Positions 51,605-60,638 of a stretch of 64,000 bases of DNA are shown in pieces. Location of the stretch: positions 1 through 64,000 of the forward strand of contig JAGXQZ010000065.1 of NCBI GenBank assembly GCA_018336015.1. Direction: 5' to 3'. Each line of letters begins with the position of its first letter. Positions within the stretch are counted from its first letter, which is position 1. The translations under genes were made by a program, and so were the position numbers. The notes beneath the pieces were generated by a model. That model saw nothing but the letters and a program-made list of their open reading frames with translations, was not told the origin of the DNA and searched no databases. The DNA comes from Algoriphagus sp. (lineage in GTDB: Bacteria > Bacteroidota > Bacteroidia > Cytophagales > Cyclobacteriaceae).

Positions 51605-53518
51605 TTAAGAAACGTGAACGTGCTCAGCGAGGCTTCTGACTGTGGCAGCAATTCCATCAGGATCAAAACCGCACTCTCGGTGCAACTCGATCTGCTCACC
51701 ATGTTCGATGATGTCGTCAGGAATCCCCAAACGCTTAACCTGAGCTTGATAGCCATGATCCATCATCCATTCCAGGACCGCAGACCCAAATCCTCCCATC
51801 AGACATCCGTCCTCTACAGTGACTATTTTCTTGAATTTAGAAAATACCTCATGCAGCAAGTCGCTATCCAACGGCTTCACAAAACGCATGTCATAGTGTG
51901 CAGGATTCAAGCCTTCCTTGACAAGAGATGCACAAGCTTCCATGGCGTAGTTGCCCATGTGTCCAAGGGTTAGGATTGCGATATCTTCGCCTTCGCGAAT
52001 GATGCGACCTTGTCCTACTGGAATTTCTCTCAGAGGGGTCTTCCACTCAGGCATGACACCATTTCCTCTTGGGTAGCGTATCGAAAACGGTCCACCGTAG
52101 GTAGAACCAGTAAACATCATATTTCGAAGCTCTTCCTCATTCATGGGTGCAGCCACCACCAAGTTTGGAACACAGCGGAAATAGGCAATGTCATATGCTC
52201 CATGGTGAGTAGGCCCATCTGCACCGGCAAAACCAGCACGGTCAAGACAAAATACCACCGGTAAGTTTTGAAGACAGACGTCATGAATCACCTGATCATA
52301 GGCCCGCTGCATGAACGAGGAATAAATGTTACAGAATGGAACCAGTCCCTGAGTTGCCATGCCGGCAGAGAAAGTCACCGCATGTTGCTCAGCGATACCC
52401 ACATCAAAAGCCCGATCCGGCATCGCTTTCATCATGATATTCATGGATGACCCGGAAGGCATCGCAGGAGTGACTCCCATGATGCGGGGATCTTTTTCAG
52501 CTAATTCGACTAAGGTGTGACCAAAGACATCCTGATACTTAGGCGCTTGAGGAGTAGTTGGTACTTTCTTGAAAATCTCACCGGTAACCTTGTCAAAGGT
52601 ACCCGGAGCATGCCAAGTGGTTTTATTTCCGCTTTCTGCCGGGCCATAGCCTTTTCCTTTTACCGTGACACAATGAAGGATTTTTGGACCCGGAATATCT
52701 CTCATGTCCTTTAAAATCTCGACCAAATGATCTACATCGTGGCCATCCACAGGACCGAAATACCTAAGATTGAGCGACTCAAAAAGATTGCTTTGCTTAA
52801 GCACGGCTGACTTAACGGCACCTTCTACTTTGGAAATGATCTCCTGTGCACTGCTGCCAAACTTGCTCAGCTTGCCCAAAATGTTCCACACCTCATCTTT
52901 TACCTTATTGTAAGTGTGGGAAGTCGTGATATCTGTCAAATAGTCTTTCAGAGCCCCTACATTGGGGTCGATAGACATGCAATTGTCATTTAAGATGATC
53001 AGCAAGTTAGTTCCGCTGACGCCGGCATGGTTCATCGCTTCAAAAGCCATCCCACCGGTCATCGATCCATCTCCGATTACGGCTACATGTTGGATATCGG
53101 TACCCTTGTATTTGGAAGCCATAGCCATGCCCAAAGCTGCTGAAATCGAAGTGCTCGAGTGACCTACACCAAAAGTGTCGTATTCACTTTCTTTTCGCTT
53201 TGGAAATCCTGACAACCCACCATACACTCGATTGGTATGGAATCTTTCTCTTCTCCCGGTCAGGATTTTGTGACCATAAGCCTGATGACCCACATCCCAA
53301 ACCAACTGATCTTGAGGGGTATTGAGAACGTAATGAAGAGCCACAGTAAGCTCCACCACTCCCAAACTTGCCCCAAAATGGCCACCATACACAGACACAT
53401 TATCCACGATAAAATGGCGCAACTCTTCACAGATTTGGACCAACTTCTCTTTAGGAAACTTCTTTAAATCTTCTGGAGTCTGTATTTGGGCTAGTAATGG
53501 ACCAGGTGTGATCTGCAT
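51605..53518 (-). CDS. dxs: 1-deoxy-D-xylulose-5-phosphate synthase
   Basis: A 637-residue thiamine-diphosphate enzyme joining pyruvate and glyceraldehyde 3-phosphate in the first step of the MEP isoprenoid pathway. Visible: the His in VWDVGHQAYGHKIL, FGVGHSSTSISAALGMA, the ThDP motif GDGSMTGGMAFEAMNHA ending NDN, the Glu of VGIAEQHAVTFSAG, and the transketolase C-terminal domain. The start is the ATG at 53518 (MQITPGP); a TTG seven codons upstream is less likely. An alpha/beta hydrolase follows after 13 bases. Confidence 0.97.
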   Translation of the reverse strand: MQITPGPLLAQIQTPEDLKKFPKEKLVQICEELRHFIVDNVSVYGGHFGASLGVVELTVALHYVLNTPQDQLVWDVGHQAYGHKILTGRRERFHTNRVYGGLSGFPKRKESEYDTFGVGHSSTSISAALGMAMASKYKGTDIQHVAVIGDGSMTGGMAFEAMNHAGVSGTNLLIILNDNCMSIDPNVGALKDYLTDITTSHTYNKVKDEVWNILGKLSKFGSSAQEIISKVEGAVKSAVLKQSNLFESLNLRYFGPVDGHDVDHLVEILKDMRDIPGPKILHCVTVKGKGYGPAESGNKTTWHAPGTFDKVTGEIFKKVPTTPQAPKYQDVFGHTLVELAEKDPRIMGVTPAMPSGSSMNIMMKAMPDRAFDVGIAEQHAVTFSAGMATQGLVPFCNIYSSFMQRAYDQVIHDVCLQNLPVVFCLDRAGFAGADGPTHHGAYDIAYFRCVPNLVVAAPMNEEELRNMMFTGSTYGGPFSIRYPRGNGVMPEWKTPLREIPVGQGRIIREGEDIAILTLGHMGNYAMEACASLVKEGLNPAHYDMRFVKPLDSDLLHEVFSKFKKIVTVEDGCLMGGFGSAVLEWMMDHGYQAQVKRLGIPDDIIEHGEQIELHRECGFDPDGIAATVRSLAEHVHVS

Positions 53519-53648
53519 TTTCGATGTGGTTGGTGTCAAAGAAGGATAACTTCAAGTTGGAAAGTTTGTTTGCCATGCAAGCTAAATGCCTGAAATGTCG
53601 TCAAGATCCAATATTTCGTTTCCCTCCAATTAATTTACCTTAATTGAA

Positions 53649-53656
53649 TATCTTTG
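53649..53656 (+). promoter_or_regulatory. -7 promoter element of the scpA operon
   Basis: TATCTTTG, exact TAnnTTTG, 42 bases before the TTG start of scpA. Confidence 0.55.
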
Positions 53657-53697
53657 GCTACGAGGTGGCAAAATTAACCCATTAAATTAAATATCCG

Positions 53698-54444
53698 TTG
53701 AGTTTCGAGATCAAATTACCCTTGTTCGAAGGACCATTCGACCTGATGCTCTTCTTCATCGAGCGGGATGAACTGGATATTTATGACATTCCGATCTCCA
53801 AGATTACCAATGACTTCCTGGATTATATCCATCAATTGGAAAAAATGGAAATCGAAGTTGCAAGTGAGTTTATACTTTTTGCAGCTACCCTGATGAAGAT
53901 CAAATCACGGATGCTTTTACCTCGGCCTGAAATCAACGAGCATGGAGAAGAAGTTGATCCCAGGGAAGAACTGGTCAGAAATCTTCTGGAATACAAGAAA
54001 TACAAATCTGTGGTAGAAGATCTCGCTCAGCTGGAGTCCGATCGGATGTCTAAAGAAAAAAGAGGTAATCTGGCAAAAGAACTTCAGGAATTGAGCAAGC
54101 TGGAAGATGTGGAGGCTGAGTTGCAGCATGTGGATTTGTACAAGCTCTTGAAAGTATTCCAGAAATGCATGGCGAGAATGGCCTCCAGATCAGAGGAAAC
54201 CAAACATACTGTCATTCAGTATCCCTACACGATCGAACAGCAAAAAGACTTTGTTCTGGAAAAGATAAGTTTCAAACAACAAGTCCCATTTACTGAGTTT
54301 ATCTCGTACAAACCAGATAAAATCTTTGTGATTTATACTTTCTTGGCTATCCTCGAACTCCTCCAACTTTCTCAAGTGACCATCATTATCGGAGAAGGAT
54401 ATAATAATTTTTGGGTGGAAAAAATCGAGCCTGTAGCAGTCTAA
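53698..54444 (+). CDS. scpA: Segregation and condensation protein A
   Basis: A 248-residue kleisin that bridges SMC heads in chromosome condensation. The N-terminal motif FEIKLPLFEGPFDLMLFFIERDELDI is diagnostic, and the C-terminal winged helix (VIYTFLAILELLQLSQVTI) is the SMC-contacting end. The start is TTG at 53698: an in-frame TAA lies close upstream and no ATG is available. scpB and smc are not adjacent. It leads a compact plus-strand operon with the flippase-like gene two bases downstream. Confidence 0.95.
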   Translation: MSFEIKLPLFEGPFDLMLFFIERDELDIYDIPISKITNDFLDYIHQLEKMEIEVASEFILFAATLMKIKSRMLLPRPEINEHGEEVDPREELVRNLLEYKKYKSVVEDLAQLESDRMSKEKRGNLAKELQELSKLEDVEAELQHVDLYKLLKVFQKCMARMASRSEETKHTVIQYPYTIEQQKDFVLEKISFKQQVPFTEFISYKPDKIFVIYTFLAILELLQLSQVTIIIGEGYNNFWVEKIEPVAV

Positions 54445-54446
54445 GT

Positions 54447-55508
54447 ATGAAATTGGACAATAAAAAGATCCTTCAAACTCTCAACCCAAACAAAATCTGG
54501 GTTCCGGTCTTTATCGGATTGGCTATCGTTTTCGCCATGTTTTACATGGATCCAAACCTGACCTCAGCCAATCTGAAGGTCGTAGTAGATGCATCTCCTA
54601 TTTTCATCTCGCTTGCCATATTGGTCATTTTTTTCAGAGACTTTGGTTATGTCTATCGAATCAGAGAAATCACAGATCGTAAGCTGACTTGGACCAGAGC
54701 GATTTACGTAATTATCCTTTGGGAATTTGCATCGGCAGTGACTCCTTCTGTGGTGGGTGGTACTGCAGTGGCCATGTTCATTTTAAATAAGGAAGGCATC
54801 AAAATGGGCCGAGCAATTGCCTATGTGATGGTTACGGCTATTTTGGACAACCTTTTCTTTGTCATTGGAGCTCCGATTATTCTCTATTTTGCTCAAGGCA
54901 ATATTTTCCCGGATAGTAAACTATTGGAATCTCAGTTGGGCAATAGTCTACAAGCCATTTTCTGGATCAGCTATTCGCTCTATGCTTCGTACAGCTTGGT
55001 CATGGCGGCTGCTTTATTTTACCGTCCTCGGGTATTCAAGTGGATTTTAATCAAAATCTTTTCCATCAAATTTCTTAGAAAATGGAAGCATGATGCACAG
55101 GAATACGGCAATCAAATTATCGAAGCCTCAAAGCAACTTTCCGGGAAAAGCTATACGTATTGGCTGCCGATTATTGGGGCAACCATTTTTATTTGGTCAT
55201 CTCGATACCTGATGCTTAATGCATTGATTTGGGCTTTTGTGCCGATGGATGTATTTGACCACGTCATCGTATTTGCCAGACAGGTGATCATGTGGATCGT
55301 GATGATGATCTCACCGACACCGGGAAGTAGTGGCACAGCTGAATTTTTCTATGGTCAGTTTTTCGCCGAGTTTTTGGGGAAATACACTTTCGTGACGAGT
55401 ATCGTGTGGAGATTACTTTCCTATTATCCATACCTGATTCTAGGAGCGATTTTCCTTCCTAGATGGATCCGGCAGGTTTTTTTCAAAAAGAAACACGCAG
55501 AAGACTAA
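54447..55508 (+). CDS. Lysylphosphatidylglycerol synthase TM-region/flippase-like membrane protein (UPF0104)
   Basis: A 353-residue integral membrane protein with about eight hydrophobic segments. Landmarks of the UPF0104/YbhN family include FRDFGYVYRIREITD, WEFASAVTPSVVGGTAVAMFIL and the C-terminal SPTPGSSGTAEFFYG motif. It corresponds to the membrane part of MprF without the synthase domain, so lipid flipping or lipid-linked transport is the usual guess; substrate unknown. The start is the ATG at 54447, two bases after the scpA stop; the murF-alr start follows its stop directly, implying tight cotranslation. Confidence 0.9.
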   Translation: MKLDNKKILQTLNPNKIWVPVFIGLAIVFAMFYMDPNLTSANLKVVVDASPIFISLAILVIFFRDFGYVYRIREITDRKLTWTRAIYVIILWEFASAVTPSVVGGTAVAMFILNKEGIKMGRAIAYVMVTAILDNLFFVIGAPIILYFAQGNIFPDSKLLESQLGNSLQAIFWISYSLYASYSLVMAAALFYRPRVFKWILIKIFSIKFLRKWKHDAQEYGNQIIEASKQLSGKSYTYWLPIIGATIFIWSSRYLMLNALIWAFVPMDVFDHVIVFARQVIMWIVMMISPTPGSSGTAEFFYGQFFAEFLGKYTFVTSIVWRLLSYYPYLILGAIFLPRWIRQVFFKKKHAED

Positions 55509-57980
55509 ATGCTCACTTCACTTTCCATCGCTCAACTCGAAGAAATCACCGGGGGAAAAGCCCAAGGAACCCGAAGAGATCAGCTGATTTCTCAAATCAG
55601 CATTGATTCGAGACAGATTCTGCATGCCGAGCAAACCCTCTTTGTGGCGCTGAGAGGAGCAAAAGCTGACGGTGCCGATTTTATCCCTGAGCTGATCGAA
55701 GAAGGTATTCGGGTATTTCTGGTACATGAAGATTGGAAGGTTAATGAAAATTGGGTGGATTGTGCCACCTTCATCTACACCAAGGATACCCGGCAAGCTT
55801 TACAGCAGATTGCTGCTTTTCAAAGATCCAATTTCTCCAAACCCATCGTAGGAATCACCGGCAGCAATGGCAAAACCATCATCAAAGAATGGCTGGGCCA
55901 AGTGCTCAGTCAACGATTTGCGGTGGCCAAAAGCCCGAAAAGCTACAATTCGCAGGTAGGGGTACCGCTCTCTATTTTTGGTATCCAACCTTACCATCAA
56001 GTGGCGATTTTGGAGGCAGGCGTCTCCAAATCCGGAGACATGGAGACCCTGTCCCAAATGATTTTACCTGATTTGGGAATTTTCACCAACATCGGGTCAG
56101 CGCATGAGGAAGGTTTTTCTGGATTACAACAAAAAATCCAAGAAAAACTGAAGCTATTCAGCGCATCAAAACTTCTGATCTATTGCAAAGATCATCACCC
56201 CCTGGCCCAAGAAATTGAATCTCAAATCTCTTCTGAAAGACTGATCTCTTGGTCAAAAAAATCAGGGGCGGACTTCAGTGTCTCCTGGAAAACGCTGGAA
56301 GCAAAAACCCGGATCGCCTTAATGAAAAGGGACCTGAACACCATGACCTTTCAGGTTCCATTTATGGATCAGGCATCCTTGGAAAATGTCACCCATGTGA
56401 TCATCGCAGCATTGACTTTGGGTGAAGATATCCCGGCAATTCAGGAAGGTCTGGACCACTTGAAGCCGGTGGATATGCGCCTGACCCTAAAGCCGGGGCT
56501 AAATGATTCGCTTCTCATTGACGACACCTACAACAATGACTTGGCGGGGCTAAAAGTAGCCTTGGAATTCATGAGTCAGCAGCGGCCCAAGCGGTCCAAG
56601 ATCTTGATCATCTCAGACTTGCTACAGCAGGGGTTGCCCGAAAAGATTTACTCAGAAGTAGGTGAATTAATTCAATCTTATGGCCTGGACCAGATCATTG
56701 GAGTAGGTTTAGAGGTGAAACGCTTGGAAAACCTTTTCCCCGAAAAATCAAAAACCTATGCCTCCACGGAGCAATTTTTGCAAAATGTGGATCCCGAAAG
56801 CTTCCAAAATGACCTGCTGCTGATCACAGGAGCGCGTTCTTTTGCTTTCGAAAAAATCGTGAATCGACTGCAACAGCGAATTCATGGCACCACCCTGGAG
56901 ATCAATTTAAATGCACTCACCCATAACTTCAACTTTTACAAAAAGCAAATCAAACCCGGAACTAAGCTAATGGTCATGGTCAAGGCTTTTGCCTACGGCG
57001 GAGGTGCGGCCGAGATCGCCAACCACATCCAAACCATGGGGGCAGACTACCTAGCAGTGGCTTTTTCAGATGAAGGGGTTGCTTTAAGAAAGCAGGGAAT
57101 TCGCCTTCCCATCATGGTGCTTAATACTGTTGAGGAATCTTTCGATTTGCTTAGGGAGTATGATCTTGAACCCGTGGTATTCAGCCCTGAGTTTTTCAAA
57201 AAACTTGGACTCTATGCCCGACATCATCAGATCCAACTTTCGATTCACCTCGATTTGGACACAGGAATGCACCGTTTAGGCTTTGAGCAAAAACACTTGC
57301 AAGAGCTGAAAAAACTGATTTCTGAATTTCCAGAGTTGAATATCGCTAGCCTTTACACACATCTGGTGGGAGCGGATGAAGAAGTTCACCACGATTTTTC
57401 AATTCAGCAGTTGGATCAGTTTATGTCCATGAGGTCTGAAGTGGAGTCTATATTAGATTACAAACCACTGATTCATGCCCTAAACTCCGCAGGAATTATC
57501 CGCTATCCTGATTACCAAATGGACATGGTGCGTTTGGGTATTGGGCTTTATGGCGTGGAAGTAACAGGAAAACACGACGCTTCACTTAAGCCGGTAAGCA
57601 CGCTAAAAACTACGATCTCACAGGTTAAAGAATTGCCGGCCGGTGCCACCGTAGGATATTCCAGAAAGGGAATCTTGCCTTTTGGAGGGAAAATCGCCAC
57701 TCTGGCTATCGGCTATGCAGACGGATATGATCGTAGATTCTCCGGAGGAAATGGCTATGTGCTTATTCGAGGAAAAAAAGCCCCGGTGATCGGGAATGTC
57801 TGCATGGATATGGTCATGGTAGATGTCTCTGATTTTTCTGAGGTAAAAGCAGGTGATGAAGCCATCATTTATGGCGAGCAAATTTCACTCAAGGAGCTTG
57901 CAGACCAGATAGGGACGATCCCTTATGAACTTTTGACCAATATCAGCACCCGAGTCAAGCGGGTTTATTACCTCGATTGA
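55509..57980 (+). CDS. murF-alr: Bifunctional MurF ligase / alanine racemase fusion
   Basis: An 823-residue fusion. Residues 1-455 are MurF, which adds D-Ala-D-Ala to UDP-MurNAc-tripeptide: P-loop GITGSNGKT (about 117-125), SYNSQVGVPLS, EAGVSKSGDM and IDDTYNNDLAGL. Residues from about 460 are a PLP alanine racemase: Lys in VMVKAFAYGGG (about 491), the second-base region ATVGYSRKG, and GNVCMDMVMVDVS. One chain therefore makes D-Ala and uses its dimer. This fusion is a known feature of Bacteroidota. The start ATG follows the previous stop codon without a gap; the potassium channel gene follows after 24 bases. Confidence 0.96.
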   Translation: MLTSLSIAQLEEITGGKAQGTRRDQLISQISIDSRQILHAEQTLFVALRGAKADGADFIPELIEEGIRVFLVHEDWKVNENWVDCATFIYTKDTRQALQQIAAFQRSNFSKPIVGITGSNGKTIIKEWLGQVLSQRFAVAKSPKSYNSQVGVPLSIFGIQPYHQVAILEAGVSKSGDMETLSQMILPDLGIFTNIGSAHEEGFSGLQQKIQEKLKLFSASKLLIYCKDHHPLAQEIESQISSERLISWSKKSGADFSVSWKTLEAKTRIALMKRDLNTMTFQVPFMDQASLENVTHVIIAALTLGEDIPAIQEGLDHLKPVDMRLTLKPGLNDSLLIDDTYNNDLAGLKVALEFMSQQRPKRSKILIISDLLQQGLPEKIYSEVGELIQSYGLDQIIGVGLEVKRLENLFPEKSKTYASTEQFLQNVDPESFQNDLLLITGARSFAFEKIVNRLQQRIHGTTLEINLNALTHNFNFYKKQIKPGTKLMVMVKAFAYGGGAAEIANHIQTMGADYLAVAFSDEGVALRKQGIRLPIMVLNTVEESFDLLREYDLEPVVFSPEFFKKLGLYARHHQIQLSIHLDLDTGMHRLGFEQKHLQELKKLISEFPELNIASLYTHLVGADEEVHHDFSIQQLDQFMSMRSEVESILDYKPLIHALNSAGIIRYPDYQMDMVRLGIGLYGVEVTGKHDASLKPVSTLKTTISQVKELPAGATVGYSRKGILPFGGKIATLAIGYADGYDRRFSGGNGYVLIRGKKAPVIGNVCMDMVMVDVSDFSEVKAGDEAIIYGEQISLKELADQIGTIPYELLTNISTRVKRVYYLD

Positions 57981-58004
57981 GGATGAATTTTCTTAACTTC
58001 CTGA

Positions 58005-58814
58005 ATGAAGCTGAGTAAAAAATACCTCGCCCACATCGTCTTTGAGTCAAATGATCCCGCATCAAAAACGTTTGATATTGCCCTTTTGGGGATCATTATT
58101 GGATCTATCATGGTAGCTGTCCTTGACTCGGTGCAAGATCTTCATCGGGAATATGGGCGACTGTTTTATGTGCTGGAGCTTTCCTTTACTTTTTTATTCA
58201 CCGTAGAATATGCTCTTCGGGTTTGGCTAACCAGCAAAACCCTGAAGTATGTCATCAGCTTTTATGGTATCGTTGACTTATTGGCCATTTTGCCTGTTTA
58301 CCTCAGTTTCTTCATTGCCAATACCCAACTTCTATCTGTCATCCGTGCGCTGAGATTACTCAGAGTAATCCGAATTCTAAAACTGGGAAGATATCTTGCT
58401 GAGGCGGATTTCTTAAGAGAATCGCTGAAAGCCAGCGCTGCAAAGATTCAGATTTTCCTATTCACCGTATTGACCATTGTCTTGGTCATGGGTACCCTGA
58501 TGTTTGTGATTGAGGGACCCGAGCATGGATTTACAAGCATACCCGTGAGCATGTATTGGGCTATTGTCACCCTGACCACAGTGGGCTTTGGAGATATTAC
58601 CCCGTCCACGCCGCTGGGCCAATTGATGGCCTCGCTCATCATGCTACTTGGCTATGCGATCATCGCTGTTCCCACAGGGATTGTGAGCTCGGAAATGGTA
58701 CGCAGGAGAAAGCCAGAGCATTTTGAATCACTCAAATCCTGCACCTTCTGCGGATTTGAGCGGGTGGAAGAAGGAGATAAATTTTGCAGAAAATGTGGTA
58801 GTGAGATTGGGTAA
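58005..58814 (+). CDS. Voltage-sensor potassium channel with C-terminal zinc ribbon
   Basis: A 269-residue six-helix channel. The S4 voltage sensor carries regularly spaced Arg (RALRLLRVIRILKLGRY, about 114-130), the pore has the selectivity filter TTVGFGDITP (about 190-199), and S6 follows. After S6 the short cytoplasmic tail ends in a two-knuckle zinc ribbon, CTFCGF and CRKCGSEIG, an unusual addition where most small bacterial Kv channels have a coiled coil or RCK domain. The zinc ribbon may set assembly or sensing; this is inference. It is the last gene of the scpA operon. Confidence 0.92.
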   Translation: MKLSKKYLAHIVFESNDPASKTFDIALLGIIIGSIMVAVLDSVQDLHREYGRLFYVLELSFTFLFTVEYALRVWLTSKTLKYVISFYGIVDLLAILPVYLSFFIANTQLLSVIRALRLLRVIRILKLGRYLAEADFLRESLKASAAKIQIFLFTVLTIVLVMGTLMFVIEGPEHGFTSIPVSMYWAIVTLTTVGFGDITPSTPLGQLMASLIMLLGYAIIAVPTGIVSSEMVRRRKPEHFESLKSCTFCGFERVEEGDKFCRKCGSEIG

Positions 58815-58821
58815 GACTTAG

Positions 58822-59265
58822 TTAAAGTTCCATATGAACTAGGGGATAGGGCATTCCCAAACCGTCTTTTTCAGATCGACCAACTACTTTAAAACCGATT
58901 TTCTCGTAAAACTTTCTTGCCGATTCATTTTGTTCATTGACATCCACTTGCCGGCATTCTAAATTTTGAATTGCAAAATCTGCCATCAAGCGGCCTAGAC
59001 CTTTGCCGAAATGCAATGGGTTCAAAAACAACATCTCCAGCTTTTGGTCAGAAACACCCAAAAACCCAAAAACTTGATTGTTCTTTAGAAGGCAATACAC
59101 CTGCAAGAGATTGAAATCTATATGCTCTACCACTGATTTGATTTTCTCAAAATCTTCCTTTTTTAAAAAATAATGGGTAGCCAAAACAGAATCCTCCCAC
59201 ACTTTGATTAGTTGGTTTCGATGAGCCTGCCGGTAAGGCTTAATGTCAAATTCTTGATGATCCAT
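58822..59265 (-). CDS. GNAT-family N-acetyltransferase
   Basis: A 147-residue acetyl-CoA-dependent acetyltransferase. The GNAT core is visible as FDIKPYRQAHRNQLIKVWEDS at the start, the beta strand LEMLFLNPLHFGKGLGRLMADFA with the acetyl-CoA-binding QxxGxG-like loop (FGKGLG), and NEQNESARKFYEKIGFKVVGR. It is related to YjdJ/PanZ-like enzymes and the acceptor is unknown. It starts 9 bases after the ClC gene on the same strand. Confidence 0.9.
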   Translation of the reverse strand: MDHQEFDIKPYRQAHRNQLIKVWEDSVLATHYFLKKEDFEKIKSVVEHIDFNLLQVYCLLKNNQVFGFLGVSDQKLEMLFLNPLHFGKGLGRLMADFAIQNLECRQVDVNEQNESARKFYEKIGFKVVGRSEKDGLGMPYPLVHMEL

Positions 59266-59274
59266 GTCGGGCTA

Positions 59275-60474
59275 TTAGGGTAAAAATCTTTTCCATCCCA
59301 CCAGTTGGGCAGTATAAATACTTCCATTTCCACTAAAGATAAACGCAACCAAACAAGCTATTCCCAGATAAATCCCCGCTTGGTATCCAAACAGCTCCAT
59401 TCCCATCACAGTACAGGCTATAGGGGTATTGGTCGCTCCGGAAAAAACTCCCACAAAACCACATCCTGCCAACAAGGCCAAAGGCAGAGGTATCCAAGCG
59501 GAAAGTGCATTTCCCAGAGTCGCTCCAGTGAAAAATAATGGGGTCACTTCCCCACCCTTAAATCCTGAACCTAGTGTAAGCCCAGTCAATCCTGTTTTGG
59601 CCAGAAAATCATACCAAGGCAACGGGGTCTCAAATGCCTCCATGATTCTAGGGATTCCCAGCCCAATGTAGGTGTAGGCTCCTGTTGAAAAAACAATCAT
59701 GGCCACTATTGCTCCACCTATGACAGGACGAAGCGGAGGGTAGGAAATAGTTCTTTTGAAAACATTACGGACCAAATGTCCCGTCTCAGCAAAAAGCCTC
59801 GCCGCCAGTCCAAATGCTATCCCCGCAGGAATTATCCACAGTAAGTTGATTAAAGTATGAGGAGCAATTTCAGGAATGGCATAATGCGTATGCCCAATTC
59901 CCCAGCCCAACTCGCACACCCAATGGGCTACAAAGGCTGTCCAGAACGCTGGAAAAATAGATCTCGGACGAAACTTTCGGTTGAACATCCATTCCAGTGA
60001 AAAGACAGCTCCTGCCAATGGAGTCCCAAAAACGGATGCGAAGCCTCCCGCTACGCCGCAAATGAGGATTATTCTCCTGCTTTCCACATCCAGCGAAAAG
60101 CACTTGGTCAGTTGATCGGCAAGTGAACCTCCCATCTGAACTGCCGTACCTTCTCGTCCGGCTGATCCACCAAAGAGGTGGGTGAATATAGTCCCAAAAA
60201 GCACCAAGGGAGTCATTCGAAGCGGAATGGGATTTTTACTTTGGTACAGTTCTTCCAGAAGCAAATTATTACCCTTCACAGAATTGGCCCCATAATGGTG
60301 ATAGATATAGCCGATACCGAATCCTACGGCAGGCAAAAGAGCCAAAAGCCATTGGTGACTGTCTCGAAAATCTGTAGCTACAGAAAGCAAAGCCAAAAAA
60401 ATAGCTGAAGCAGTACCGGACAAAATGCCCACCAAAGTGCCTAATCCGAGCCAATTCAAAAGGTATCTTATCAA
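59275..60474 (-). CDS. ClC-family anion channel or transporter
   Basis: A 399-residue membrane protein of the ClC family, about ten hydrophobic segments. The gating-glutamate motif is GSAGREGTAVQMG, followed by FASVFGTPLAGAVFSLEW and the late FVGVFSGATNTPIACTVMGMELFG. The first anion-binding motif GSGIP of chloride ClCs is not seen; the matching position reads NSVKGNNLLLEE. That, with GREGT instead of GREGP, recalls the fluoride-selective CLC-F branch, but I cannot confirm it. No CBS domains. The start is TTG at 60474: an in-frame TAG lies just upstream and no ATG is available near. Confidence 0.9.
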   Translation of the reverse strand: MIRYLLNWLGLGTLVGILSGTASAIFLALLSVATDFRDSHQWLLALLPAVGFGIGYIYHHYGANSVKGNNLLLEELYQSKNPIPLRMTPLVLFGTIFTHLFGGSAGREGTAVQMGGSLADQLTKCFSLDVESRRIILICGVAGGFASVFGTPLAGAVFSLEWMFNRKFRPRSIFPAFWTAFVAHWVCELGWGIGHTHYAIPEIAPHTLINLLWIIPAGIAFGLAARLFAETGHLVRNVFKRTISYPPLRPVIGGAIVAMIVFSTGAYTYIGLGIPRIMEAFETPLPWYDFLAKTGLTGLTLGSGFKGGEVTPLFFTGATLGNALSAWIPLPLALLAGCGFVGVFSGATNTPIACTVMGMELFGYQAGIYLGIACLVAFIFSGNGSIYTAQLVGWKRFLP

Positions 60475-60638
60475 GGGATGCTAGTTGAAGGATCTTAAGA
60501 TGGCACAAAGAACGGAGCGTGTCCAATAATTTGAAATAAAAATCTGAATATTGGCCCAACTCCACTGAACGGACGCCTGTCGCAAAAGCGAACAGGTCAA
60601 CCAAAGCCGTGATTATGGGTTAAGTAAAAAAACGAAGT

